Part shown: positions 45,999-57,076 of the stretch, in pieces
How the letters are laid out: each line of letters opens with the position of its first letter
Position numbering within the stretch: the stretch's first letter is position 1
DNA from: Morchella semilibera
Taxonomy: Eukaryota > Ascomycota > Pezizomycetes > Pezizales > Morchellaceae
Assembly: GCA_009192285.1 (NCBI GenBank)
Contig: CM018603.1
Location: 6,631,613-6,695,612, forward strand
Direction: 5' to 3'
Length of the DNA: 64,000 bases
Translations under genes and position numbers: made by a program
The notes under the pieces: generated by a model
Seen by the model: only the letters and a program-made list of their open reading frames with translations
The model's database searches: none
Told to the model about the DNA's origin: nothing

Positions 45999-48263
45999 AT
46001 GGCCGTGGGAACGGTTTCAGCTGCCGGTGCAGACAGCGCGGCGGTACTAAGACGTAAGGCTCTCGCAGGGCCATCTGGACCTGCAGGGTTAGTCCAGAAT
46101 GCAAAGGTTTTTGGAATGGCGTTGTTTGCGTGCCTTGGAGGGTATGTTGAATCTCGATCATTTCCTTAAAGTAGATACTGATATTGTGGGATTTAGATTG
46201 CTTTACGGATACAACCAGGGTGTCTTCTCCGGAGTCCGTAAGTACAGAAGCTCCTAACCCATCTACCTGGCGCGTGATACTGACAATTTCTTCTGCAGTG
46301 GCTATGACATCCTTTGGAAGACATATGGGAGATGCTGTTACAGATTCCACGAAGAAGGGGTGGCTCACTGGTAAGTAACGTACAAACACCTATATACTTA
46401 TCCGAGTGCCAACTTACGATATACTTCTGCCAGCAATCCTTGAACTCGGAGCCTGGACCGGCACAATTTATTCTGGTGTCCTTGCCGAAAGAATATCCCG
46501 AAAATATACCATTCTCGTGAATGTAGTCATATTCTGTATCGGAGTCATTGTCCAATGCTGCTCTATCGTTGGCGATGATCAATATATTCTTGGTGGACGA
46601 TTTGTAACTGGTATGGGTGTTGGTTCTTTGAGTATGACAGTACCCATGTATAACGCCGAGGCAAGTGATATAAAACGAAACACATGAATTACCATATATG
46701 ACGAGGGCTAACAGAATTACGATCTAAGATCGCGCCTCCCGAAGTTAGAGGATCTCTTGTTGGTCTTCAACAGCTTGCTATCACCTTCGGAATCATGGTT
46801 TCCTTCTGGTACCAGACACCGATCATTCTACTTGGGTATAAATGTACTAACAAACCTTAGGGTCGATTATGGTACTAATCACATTGGCGGAACGGGTGAT
46901 GGGCAAAAGGACACTGCATGGCTCCTCCCTCTTGCCCTTCAGCTTGTTCCCGCTGTGATTCTCGGAGTCGGTATCATTTTCATGCCCTTCTCCCCACGTT
47001 GGCTCGCTCACCACAACCGTGAGGAAGAGGCTCTTGATGTGCTAGCAAGTCTCCGAGGGCTTGCGAGAGATCATCCGTTGATCAATCTTGAGTTCTTGGA
47101 GATCAAGAGCCAAAGTATGTTTGAGAAGAGAACCGAGGCAGAGAAATTCCCGCATTTGGAGAGAAAAGATACGTGGAGCTATATCAAGCTCGAGGCGTTG
47201 AGCTTTGTTAGTTTGTTCCAGAGTAAGAGTATGTTTAGGAGGGTGGTAGTGTCAACTGTTACTATGTTTTTCCAAGTAAGTTTAACTATGGGTATGAGCT
47301 TAGGATCGGTGAAACATTTATATTAACACCCATATAGCAATTTACTGGTATCAACGCAGTTCTGTACTATGCCCCTTCAATTTTCAACCAGTTGGGTATG
47401 TCAGGTACAACAACCTCCCTCCTTGCTACAGGAGTAGTCGGTATTGTCATGTTCCTAGCCACTGTAAGCATACCCACATTGCCCCCATCCTATTCACTAA
47501 AGCTCAACCACAAGATAGATCCCAGCCGTAATGTACATCGATTCCCTTGGACGAAAGCCCGTACTCTTTGTTGGTGCCGTGGGAATGGCACTCTGCCACT
47601 TTATTATCGCTGTCATTTTTGCCAGGAACGAGGACCAGTGGGAAACTCAAAAGGCCGCGGGGTGGGGTGCGGTGGCAATGGTCTGGCTGTTTGTCATTCA
47701 TTTCGGATACTCATGGGGACCCTGTGCATGGATTTTGATCGCAGAAGTGTGGCCATTGAGTGTGCGCGCAAAGGGAATTGCCCTCGGCGCTAGTTCTAAC
47801 TGGATGGTGATTGCTCCTTCCCCAATAGGAGTGGTTGGTGTGCTAAAGCAGTGGTAGAATAACTTTATCATTGGACAAGTCACGCCTGACATGCTACAGC
47901 ACATGCGCTGGGGAACATATGTTTTTTTCGGTCTCTTCACCACCCTGGGGGCTCTATTTATCCTATTCTTTGTGCCAGAGACTAAGCAGCTTTCCCTTGG
48001 TATGCCTTCTGTCCTTCCGTACTATCTCTTTAGTTTAGAGGCGTGTCCTAACACCACCAACAGAGGAAATGGACTTAATATTCGGCAGCGAAGGTGTTGC
48101 TGCAGCCGACTTCGAGAGACAAGCGGAAATAAACAGAGAGATCGGTCTCGACAGGGCGATTCGGGAATTCGACACGAGTCGGGCAGAGGGCGGTGGCAAA
48201 CAGAGCAACGAAGAGCTAGAGAAGGAAAGGCCGATGATCTTGGATGAGAAGCGAGATGTTTAG
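45999..48263 (+). CDS. MFS hexose transporter (sugar porter family)
   Basis: Ten exons: 45999..46141, 46197..46237, 46299..46370, 46434..46660, 46729..46808, 46861..47275, 47338..47463, 47519..47806, 47858..47999, 48064..48263; 1734 nt, 577 residues. It should import glucose-like sugars across the plasma membrane by proton symport. Signatures are [13 protein letters not shown] in helix 1, [65 protein letters not shown] in helix 7, YIDSLGRKP, and [12 protein letters not shown]. The fourth intron (46661-46728) starts with GC (GCAAGT) and ends CTAAG; it is needed to keep the invariant NAEIAPPE. The C-terminal tail is hydrophilic and acidic (about 60 residues). Transporter or glucose-sensor roles cannot be told apart here, though the tail is shorter than in typical sensors. 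Confidence 0.93.
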
Positions 48264-49571
48264 GTTTTCATGTGGAGATATTTATGATTTGTTCATTTCA
48301 TGTTGAATTTTGGAATTATGATGGTGATGAATTTAGTTTTTGGCACGTCTTTTGTCGAGTGAGATATTATGATACGACGTTGTATTGCTGTTAAATATTT
48401 ATTGTATGCAACCGAAGGTTATGACAATACGACGCCGTACTGCGTGATGATCTTTTCTCATGATACTTGTAATCGAAGGTTGAGGGCTGTTCTGCTTCAC
48501 TAAGGGATGTTTTAATGACACGAAGGAGTGGGGGAAACCACTTACCAGAACAAGTACATGTATAAGCTTATTGATCAAATACTCAGATGTGGGCCTAAAC
48601 GTATTTGTAAATAACCCTAACCCGTTACAAAACACCCGAATCCTATATACATGTAATGTTGCTAATTCAATAACTGTAGGAACATATGTGAAGCCCAGGC
48701 CCAGAGCTATGATAATATCTAAGAATCCCCCCCCCCCCCCCAATATCCTGCTCTTCAACAGCAAATGAAAGGGAAAAAATAAAACAAATATAACTAATCT
48801 CAAAATATTTATTACACCTCTCCTCCTGTTTAACTCCCTTATCTGGGCGTACAATGCTACAACCTTTTATCTGCCTCGGTGGCTGTTTTCTTGGTTTCAA
48901 TGCCTTGCAGCAACCATATCTTTTGTTTCCACTTCCAACGGTATTCCCTTATAATTATAGTCTCAAAAGTAATTTTACCATCGGTGGTATAAGCACTGGA
49001 TTTCAGTCTTTATGCTCTGATATACTACATAAGTGAATGCTCAATCATTAAGACCAAAACCTATGAAAATTCTGGCAAAATACCTGCTGTGGTGGACAAC
49101 ATTGATATATTGCCATTATATTGCCCCTTCTGGCAAAATGGTATAGTGTTGGTGAAGTATACCAGGGTTATAGAGCTTTCCAACTCGAATTTAGAAAGGT
49201 CTGGGCTACTCAAACGGCTATATATATATATCAGGCCTTGATTTATGCCGCTAATATATAATATGAAGCCTATTCATATTAAATGTACTCTGCCTATATG
49301 TATATACATATAGTCATTTAGCACATATCTTCTCACCCATCTAATTATCAACATAGTCAATATTTACAAACTATTAAGTAGAATTCAAACATTATATGTA
49401 AGTCCAGGTCTTAGCTAGCCCCTAAGAATAATAAGGAGATCGGGAAAAAGGTCCAGGTCCGTCCAGATCCTTGCACAGTATATCTATCCGACGAGGTTTG
49501 GACTTAAGGCGAGATGAAAGACACTGTTAAATTTCTCCTAGCTTGTGAGACTGGTGGATCTAGAATAGATA

Positions 49572-49813
49572 CATGTACCCAGGGTGTCGGAAAGTAATGC
49601 ACATTCGATGGTTTCATAGCCACACGGGAATCAATTCCCACACCAGCCTATTTCAAGGTATATAAATATGAGTGTGCACATACTCCTCATCAAGTATATG
49701 CTTAGTACTTAGATACGGTAGAGAGGTTCTGTACGATTTTGTTGTATTGTGATAAAGTATTTGGGTGTTGTCTAGTCAAAATGTGCATCACTTTCCAGCA
49801 CCCTGGGTACATG
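49572..49813. mobile_element. MITE copy B, 242 bp, same family as copy A
   Basis: The inverted ends begin CATGTACCCAGGG; counting flanking TA the arms are about 37 bp (49569-49605 and 49780-49816) with three mismatches. Both ends are flanked by TA, consistent with a Tc1/mariner-type TA target. No coding capacity. Inner arm words (TGCATCACTTT) are shared with copy A. Confidence 0.75.
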
Positions 49814-50198
49814 TATGCTCTGGTCCAACTGGAGGGGTAACGATGAAATCTCTAAATTTTCGGCGAGCAAAATGAAGCCTCCGACTGCAAGATCTTAAGA
49901 CTAGAAAATAAATAATGCTACCTATATCTTACGTCCGGGATTACGCCAGCAGACTAGATTTGTAATCATAGACTATCACTCGGACGTTGGAACCCATTGC
50001 CTTTCAAGTGGTAGCAGCTGAGTTTTTTTTTTTTTTTTCTAATCTATCGGTTCACCAAGCTTCTGCCCCTCTCCTCAACCTCTTTCTTTGCGGCTTTTCA
50101 CACATACAGCGCCTCTTCCTCTATCATTCAAGCTCCCCGCTGCTACAACTAGAGTAGTCTCAGTATCTACACCCGAGGCAACCACAGTCCAATCTTCC

Positions 50199-50326
50199 TA
50201 TAAGGGTACCCCCTATAGGAATAATCGCCCTGTAAGGGTATGTGTTCACGGTCCTTCTGGGCTTTACTCACACAAGACCACTCTGGATATAAGGGTACCA
50301 ATCTTTGGTCCCGATGTACCCTTATA
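50199..50326. repeat. Foldback element with three TATAAGGGTAC arms
   Basis: TATAAGGGTAC at 50199-50209 and 50288-50298 faces its reverse complement GTACCCTTATA at 50316-50326. The right pair alone forms a tight hairpin with CCAATCTTTGG inside. Related words occur at 43852-43914. Confidence 0.6.
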
Positions 50327-51753
50327 AAGAGACTCAAGCTATCAAGCTCCCAATAATATGATCCAGCTGCACTATGACAATCTCATCTCCACCACTGCCT
50401 GTGGTGTTAACAATGCCTCCGCTCCTCTATGTTTAGCGCCCTGAGTATTAGATGGGCCATAGGATACAAGCTCCGCACAGCGTTCTAAGGGGCACAGATA
50501 CCTCTGTCTGTTCGTGGTTAGTCTCCAAAGCATCTCTCAGCAAACCCGCCCTATCGCTACCCTTGCTGGTAAAAGAAGGTATTAAGCTCTGTATCCACCC
50601 CACGCCCAATTGATGGGTCAAACGAAAAGATACCTACCCCATGCTTTTTGGGGGTGGCGTTGAGCTTGTGCCGGGGCGGCCCCCGGGAACGACATCCACG
50701 ACCATGGCTCATCATGAGTGGACAGATGGTCTAGTTCGAATTTTCAGAACCAGGTACTCTATGGTACGGTCTGATAATCGACCTACTAGCTTGGCCATTA
50801 GGGTGAAGCACATATATATGTGATGGTTTTAGGTTCGAGCTGGGTCAGGGAAGCAGGCATCAGATAAAAGCTCCCAAGCTTCTTAACGTGGACGCACGTG
50901 GCTCCCTGCCTATTGACCATCTCTCCTGGCATGCAGATACTCTCCCCTCCGACCTATTGACAGGCTCGATGAAAGATACACAGTATACGGCCCCCTGCAT
51001 GGAATAGAGTACATGCACCTACTAATATATCGACGACTAGAGTACGTGTAAGCAGCTTGCATGTATGGCTCAGCCAGTTTCTGATGTCATTCAGCCAGTG
51101 CGTTGTGTGTGACAGTCACGTGCGTTAATCTATTCAAGCTGAAAGCTCTTTCTTCATGCCGCACCGCGCAAAAATGCATAAGGGTGGTACATAACTACAT
51201 GTAGTACATGTACATACATGTGTGTATGTACATGCTCAACCACAGCTCTCAGAAGAAAGAGACACCTTTATCATTCACCCCTTTATAGCTAGTGGCCGGC
51301 CGCAATATACCTCAATTGATACGGAAAAAAAAAAGCTTGATCCTGCAATTCCCCCATTACTAGTCAAGTGTTGCCGTAAGTTCTGCATAACCGTCGGCCT
51401 GTGTAATGCAAGCCTCGTAAACTAGGGCTTGCGCAGGACCAATTTTTTTGTCGACAAGGATCGGTTCTCGGCTGGAGATGTGTTCCTTGCCTTGTGCCAC
51501 GCAGCTGTGCAGGGTATGGAACAGAACAGAAATTGGGGCTCGAAGAATTGTATTTGTTTTCTGGTGCCCCTTCTATGGATACAGCCCTAGCACCAAATAT
51601 TCCTACGGGAATACAGCTAGCTATAATCAAAGAAATACTGATAGTGATAAAAGAAGAAAGGCCAGAGAAAGAAAAAAGAAAAGACCCTATAAACCAAACA
51701 ATATATAAACGAATCCAAGCAAATATATAACTTAACGCTTCATACAAACTTAG

Positions 51754-52983
51754 TCACGCACTTCTGGCCCTGATTCTACTTAGAAACCACCTCACCGCCC
51801 TCATATTCATCTCCCTGATGGCCTTTCCAATTGCGGCCCTCTTCCTTTTCCTATCCCTACTTGATATCTCTACACGACTTTCCAATAGCACCGCGACCTC
51901 CTCATGCCCGTTTGCAATCGCATGATGCAAAGGCGTCCATCCAAACTCGTCGACAGCCTCCGTCTTCGCTCCAAACTTCAACAGCATCCTGGCAACCCCT
52001 ACATGTCCGTAGGCCGCCGCCTGATGTAATGGCGTCTCCGAGTTCTTCCCGCTACTTTCCGTATCCGCTTTGCTCTGCAATAGCATCAACGCAATTTTAT
52101 CCTTTCCGTATGCCGCCGCCCAATGCAGCGCCGTCGCACCATCCCCCTCCCTCAGCGCCACATCTGCCCCATTCTCCAATAGTACCTTGACAACCGCTGT
52201 GTGCGACTGTTCTGTAGCCCGATGCAGCGGGGTATCCCCATAATTGTCCTGTACGTTAACCGGGGCACCAGAGGCCAGAAGCATCATGACTATACCCTCA
52301 TAACCCGCCTTCGCGGCCCAGTGAAGGGGTGTCCGCCCACGCCCGTCTTTGATCCGGATATCGACACGGTGACTAAGGAGTGAGCGGACTATATCTGTAT
52401 GCCCGTAGTGGGCGGCCCAATGCATCGGCGTCCCGCCGCAGCGAGTGTCGTGTATGAGGACCTTTTGATGACTCTCCATGAGCAGCTTAACCAGCCAATC
52501 TTCTGGCTTTGCCGGAGAAGCATGTAGGATAGCGCCGAGCATAGCGTCGCCAACTACTGTCTTGCGGACAGCAACACGGGAACCGTATTCAAGAATGCGG
52601 CGGACAAGTGCTGTTTGGTTCGTTTTGGCTGCGAACCACAATGCCGTCTCGCCATATTGTGGGAGGAGCGCGTAAGTTTGCAGCTGTGGTGTGAGAAGGA
52701 GGGCAAGGTAGCGGTTGGTTCTAAGGAAGTTATTGATTGACTTTGGAGTCAAGAAGGAGGCGATAAGGAGGAGAAGCTCGTTGGGGAGTGTTAAGATGGG
52801 CGTGATGATTGTAGAGGAGGTTGAGTAGGTGCTGTGGGCGTAGTGGCGGGTGTAAGTATTAAGAGAGGGAGCTAAGCTTCTGCTGCGCGATCTGCCTGTT
52901 AAAACAATTGAATATTAGTAAAACTCCCATGCGATCATTACTAACCACCCCCTACTCTAAAAGTTTTATTTACCTGACGACAT
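51754..52983 (-). CDS. F-box-like ankyrin repeat protein
   Basis: Exons complement(51754..52895, 52974..52983); 1152 nt, 383 residues. The first coding exon is 10 nt (MSS plus G). An F-box-like helix set follows at about 38-75 (LPNELLLLIASFLTPKSINNFLRT), a common N-terminal unit in fungal ankyrin proteins that may bind Skp1 in an SCF ubiquitin ligase. Residues about 85-350 hold seven to eight ankyrin repeats, seen as TPLHWAAKAGYEGIV, TPLHRATEQSHTAVV, TALHWAAAYGKDKIA, TPLHQAAAYGHVGVA and TPLHHAIANGHEEVA. The tail is basic (RDRKRKR). The target is unknown. The start is supported by phase: without the small exon, no ATG precedes the F-box. Confidence 0.85.
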
Positions 52984-54130
52984 GTTTATTTCCTTGCTCT
53001 AGGCAGTGTTTCTGGCCGAAAATCTTCGTTTTACCTTGCGCATAGATTGTAGAAACCTGCCTGCACACGCTCGCTCACATGGGGAAGTAGTAACTGAGTA
53101 TGTAGGTAGAAAGTTAGGACCAGCAGTTTAAAGGCTTGAAAGATGCGTTTAGCTATTATTGACCTGCCAAGCAATATGCAACACTCTTTGTAATTGGAAC
53201 AGGGGGGGTTAACTGGTCGACTCTTGATTTCTCATCCGTTTCAAGTTTTTTTATTTATTTTTCCGGTACGTGCGGAGACTTGTGGAAAGGATCAGAGTGG
53301 TGTGTTTGAGTCAGGCCTCCATGCCGTCATTATGATTGGGGGGGAGGGGGAAGGGGAAGGGGGGAGGGTTATTTCTAGAAATAGGTACTTAAGTTGGGTG
53401 GAGGGGGGGGGGAAGGGGCTCTTCTACTCTAATGAAATAGGAAGAGTAGCATGGATAGGACGGAAATAATTAAAGCTAGGTGTTCAGATTCTTGTTCTGA
53501 TTCTTGTATCTGAACGGCCATTTGCAAGCTGACGTAGGACACCACACGAATGTTTTGTTCCATCCACGCCCACTCTGTCTTCAATTCAGCCCGATGAGAA
53601 TTATCTCTACACACCGTACCATCAATCCACTGCTGAATATAACAAGAAATACAAACAGCAATTCGTCTGGGCCCCAGGGCATTGATTCCGGCGTTGTCCG
53701 AGCCAAGGGCCCGTGCCACATTTGTACCATGTACCTACATGTACATGTATATCGCGACATGGACGAGCGCATTAGGTGCGAGAAGGTACATGCCCAACCG
53801 GGCTTCCGTAGAGTACAAATATCTTCTTAAATATGGGAAATGATACCGTGCGCCTGAAGTGACTACATGTAGCTTTTTATTTAAAGTCATGACGTCTCAC
53901 TCGGCCTTTCTGACCACAAAGTATACGTACAGCCTAAAAAGGAAACTCGAAAAGCCTAAAAAGTTCCCATCCTGCCAATCACATACCAATGGGATATTCC
54001 TCGCAATTAAGCAGCGGGTATATAAAAAGCAAAACAAGATTTTATAATCAGCAGTAGTGAACAAAAATCTAAACAATTGAATTCGTGAATCAGAAAACAA
54101 AACAATGTCTTTTCCATAAGCTAGGGAGAT
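52984..54130. other. Intergenic, promoter of the F-box/ankyrin gene
   Basis: 5' flank of the F-box/ankyrin gene and 3' flank of hst2. G-rich purine tracts at 53339-53368 and 53399-53416; TACATGTA words near 53737 and 53864. No ORF supported. Confidence 0.55.
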
Positions 54131-55563
54131 CTAGATCTTCCCGTTCAGACTCAAACGCGGCATCTCGTTCTCCAATTCTACAGTTGCGTCATCCACGTCC
54201 TGTTCGCTTTTTGGCACCTTTCCCTGTAGGTCTGCCTCAACCTTTGCCCTTAGTTCTTCTTTCTCCTTCCTTCTTTGATCTTCAGTCTTTATTTTTTCCT
54301 CCATCCGGCCCTTATAATCCTCCGCAACCTTCAATTCCCTCTCCACTTCTTCGGCCAATCTTCTCACCTCTTCTTCGATCATATCGTCCGTTCTAATCTT
54401 CGGAGGCTCCTCGCTTCCACGAATCGAGTTCCACAATTTTTCTAATTCTACGTCCCAACCTAGTTCCTTTGCCAATCTCCGCACACCATTGTCGCATGTG
54501 CCTAGCATGAGCACATCATCCCTCCTAGAACCAATTCCTCCCGCTCTTTCCATGTTGATCAGCAGACGCGCACAACTGTCGTTACACTTCCCGGGTAGTG
54601 CAGCGAATGGGTATACACTCAATGAAGACCCCATGACGATCGCCAAATCTGCCTCCCCAGCCAAGTGAATGTTATCGTGGAACGTTGAGGGAAGAACTTC
54701 GCCGAAAAAGGTGATATCGGGTTTCACAAGGCCACCACAAGGACATCGTGGGATGGTCCCGTTGTTGATATGGTGGCGCATATCAGATTCGGAATAGGGT
54801 GCCTTGCAATCGATACAGCCTTGGCTTGCAAATGAGCCGTGCGCTTCTACCATCTTATCTGCAGGGACGCCGGCAGCTCTCTCTAGGCTATATACATGGT
54901 GTCAGCAAACCCATTAATTAGGACATCAACCTCATGGTGTTTCCGGTGGGGCTAATTACGTGTCGATATTCTGGGTGAAACATTTCAGCAGCAGTCCCTT
55001 GTCGGCAACTAGGCGAATAAACGCATGGGTGACTGTGGGTTTAAAGTTTCCAGGGTATAGCTCCCGAGCGAGTGTGTAGAATGGAACTGGGTTCTCTCTA
55101 AAGAACGATATATCGAAAACGGCTTCCTAAATTCTCAATTGGTATTGGCTCTAGTTATTCAATATACATGCACCTAGCTCTGTAGCAAGGTAGTGGCGGA
55201 GTTATGGCTTACGGGATGTGGCAGGTTCAATCGCTGAAGATTTGAGTATAAACCTGTTCCAGGGGTCCGAAAGTCTGGAATGCTGAGAATTCTGTCAATG
55301 ATATGTTCACCATCATAAATTTATAATCAGATATTTTGTATAGACTCACCCAGCACTAGTAGATATTCCCGCGCCAACCTCCCACAGAGTCAGGAACTCT
55401 ATATAAAGTTCAATAGTGCGTAGCAAAAACATACCATAAAGACAATTTTCTTACAATTCCCGGACAAAATGAACTCTGCGACGGCCTTCACCGTTCGGTT
55501 GGTTAGAACCACAGGAGCGACATCATCATCGATGGTTGTTTCTTGGGAGAACTCTGCGCCCAT
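54131..55563 (-). CDS. hst2: Hst2/SIRT2-type NAD-dependent protein deacetylase
   Basis: Exons complement(54131..54887, 54960..55126, 55213..55282, 55350..55378, 55435..55563); 1152 nt, 383 residues. It removes acyl groups from histone H4K16 and other lysines using NAD; relatives shuttle between cytosol and nucleus. NAD-binding motifs [19 protein letters not shown] and TQNID are visible; His148 in VEAHGSF is the catalytic base; KPDITFFGE and [10 protein letters not shown] follow. The zinc cage is CIDC (156-159) and then CPC (180-182), one residue shorter than the usual second C-x2-C. The C-terminal 110 residues are a charged, Glu/Lys-rich helix ([16 protein letters not shown]), likely coiled coil. 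Exon 2 is only 29 nt and restores the GAGISTSAG frame. The Hst2 subgroup is chosen from the [19 protein letters not shown] context. Confidence 0.92.
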
Positions 55564-57076
55564 ATTTTTTTTCTACAGAAAAATGAAGTATGTGAGAGGG
55601 GCTAGAATTGGTGTTAATATTCAATCCTTCTAGACAAGAGAAATTAGAATGGCTTGCAAGAGAGAGCGCGTGAAAGTGAAGCGATTGGGGATGAGGGGAG
55701 AGCAGTGGGGAGTACAAGAAGAGGAGGAGTCAAGAAACCCGGGTGACTGGGTTCAGTCAGTGGCAAGTCGTAGCTGGAGATAGCGAGGGCTATCACGACA
55801 CCAACTAAGAGAAGGTTACGCTGTGTCATGATGCAGGAAGCCTTGGCGGTCTGTCCAGGGTCAACACTTGAGCCTCAGGCATTCTGCACCCAACCATGCA
55901 GGATTATTACCTGGTAACCGGAATTAAGACTATTATGCAGTAGTATCATTATGATAGAACACAAGATTTAAGGTGGCGTGGCTGTCCAGTACTGAAAAAA
56001 AAGGGTGAAGCCTTCCTACATATGAATAGGACAATATAGAGCTCGAAGTTATGTACTTTTAATGCATGCAGTCAAACGAATGATGTGATTGTAACCCAAA
56101 CAGATTCATATAAGATCAATAATTACATGTATGATCGCCTTCTTTAGTGCCTGTGTCAATAGGCCCTCTGACATAGAACTACATGTAAATACATGTAGTG
56201 AGCAGATATATGAATTTAAGTTCTTAATAGTGCACGTGGTTACATCCCGCTGGTGGCTAGGATCAATGATAGCGCCAACCCATACCTGGCCCCACAAGCC
56301 CCGCCATTCCAACTATTGAAGATGGCTCACAATAATACATGTATTTAGTCCGCGTGGAAATATATTCGAGTAGATACAGTGCATAATCACGTAGTACCCA
56401 TCCCGGGCCAACGTACTCGAGGCTATCGTCCAGATATGGCCAGTTCACATTAGTGGATCAAATCTTAAAGTATAGTAATGGTAAAATGAGCTAGATACTG
56501 TTTGAGGAGCTCATGGGATCTTGTATAATCTCGCTGCCTACTAGCTTATACTATACAGAGCGGCACAAACGAAGGGTAAACATGAAAATACCCATTCCGG
56601 ACCCACAGATTCGGAAAGGAAAGCTAACACTGTATGAAGTTTTGTAAGGTGCGGGCATCTTCATCACAATGAAAAAGAGACAAGAAACACATGGGGAACA
56701 TCCCCTCTAGCTGATACCTTAAAAAGCATTCCAACTAATTTATATAAACCACCAACTCCTTTGTTTGTAGCACGCCTAACTTATATAATAAAGGACAAAA
56801 GATAAAAGTACTCGTAGATGGGATGCATGAGATAAACAAGAACAAAACGGCAAATGAGAAACCCGGCCCAAAAAAAAAATCAAGATGATAAATGAAAGAA
56901 AAAGACAAAGACAGTTAAAGGAGAGATAAGAAAGCATGCCTGAAATAGGAACCGGGTGCGAAGACCAAAAATGCCGTTGCCTGCTCAGGTTGCCGCACTT
57001 TACATGTTCGCTAATGTACTGGTGGTTCAGCCCCCAGATGGAAAAGCTTAGCCACAAAACCGCTCCGGCGACGCGG
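55564..57076. other. Intergenic, hst2 promoter
   Basis: Holds the hst2 promoter on the left and the 3' flank of the STIMATE-like gene on the right. TACATGTA words at about 56128, 56180, 56192 and 56336. ORFs are short and unsupported. Confidence 0.55.

Larger units (their letters stand above)
48264..51753. other. 3.5-kb gene-poor region
   Basis: No supported gene. It holds a poly-C run at about 48728-48742, a pair of TTCTGGCAAAAT words near 49068 and 49128, MITE copy B, a foldback at 50199-50326, a T18 run near 50022, and a TACATGTA cluster at 51195-51235. Confidence 0.55.
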
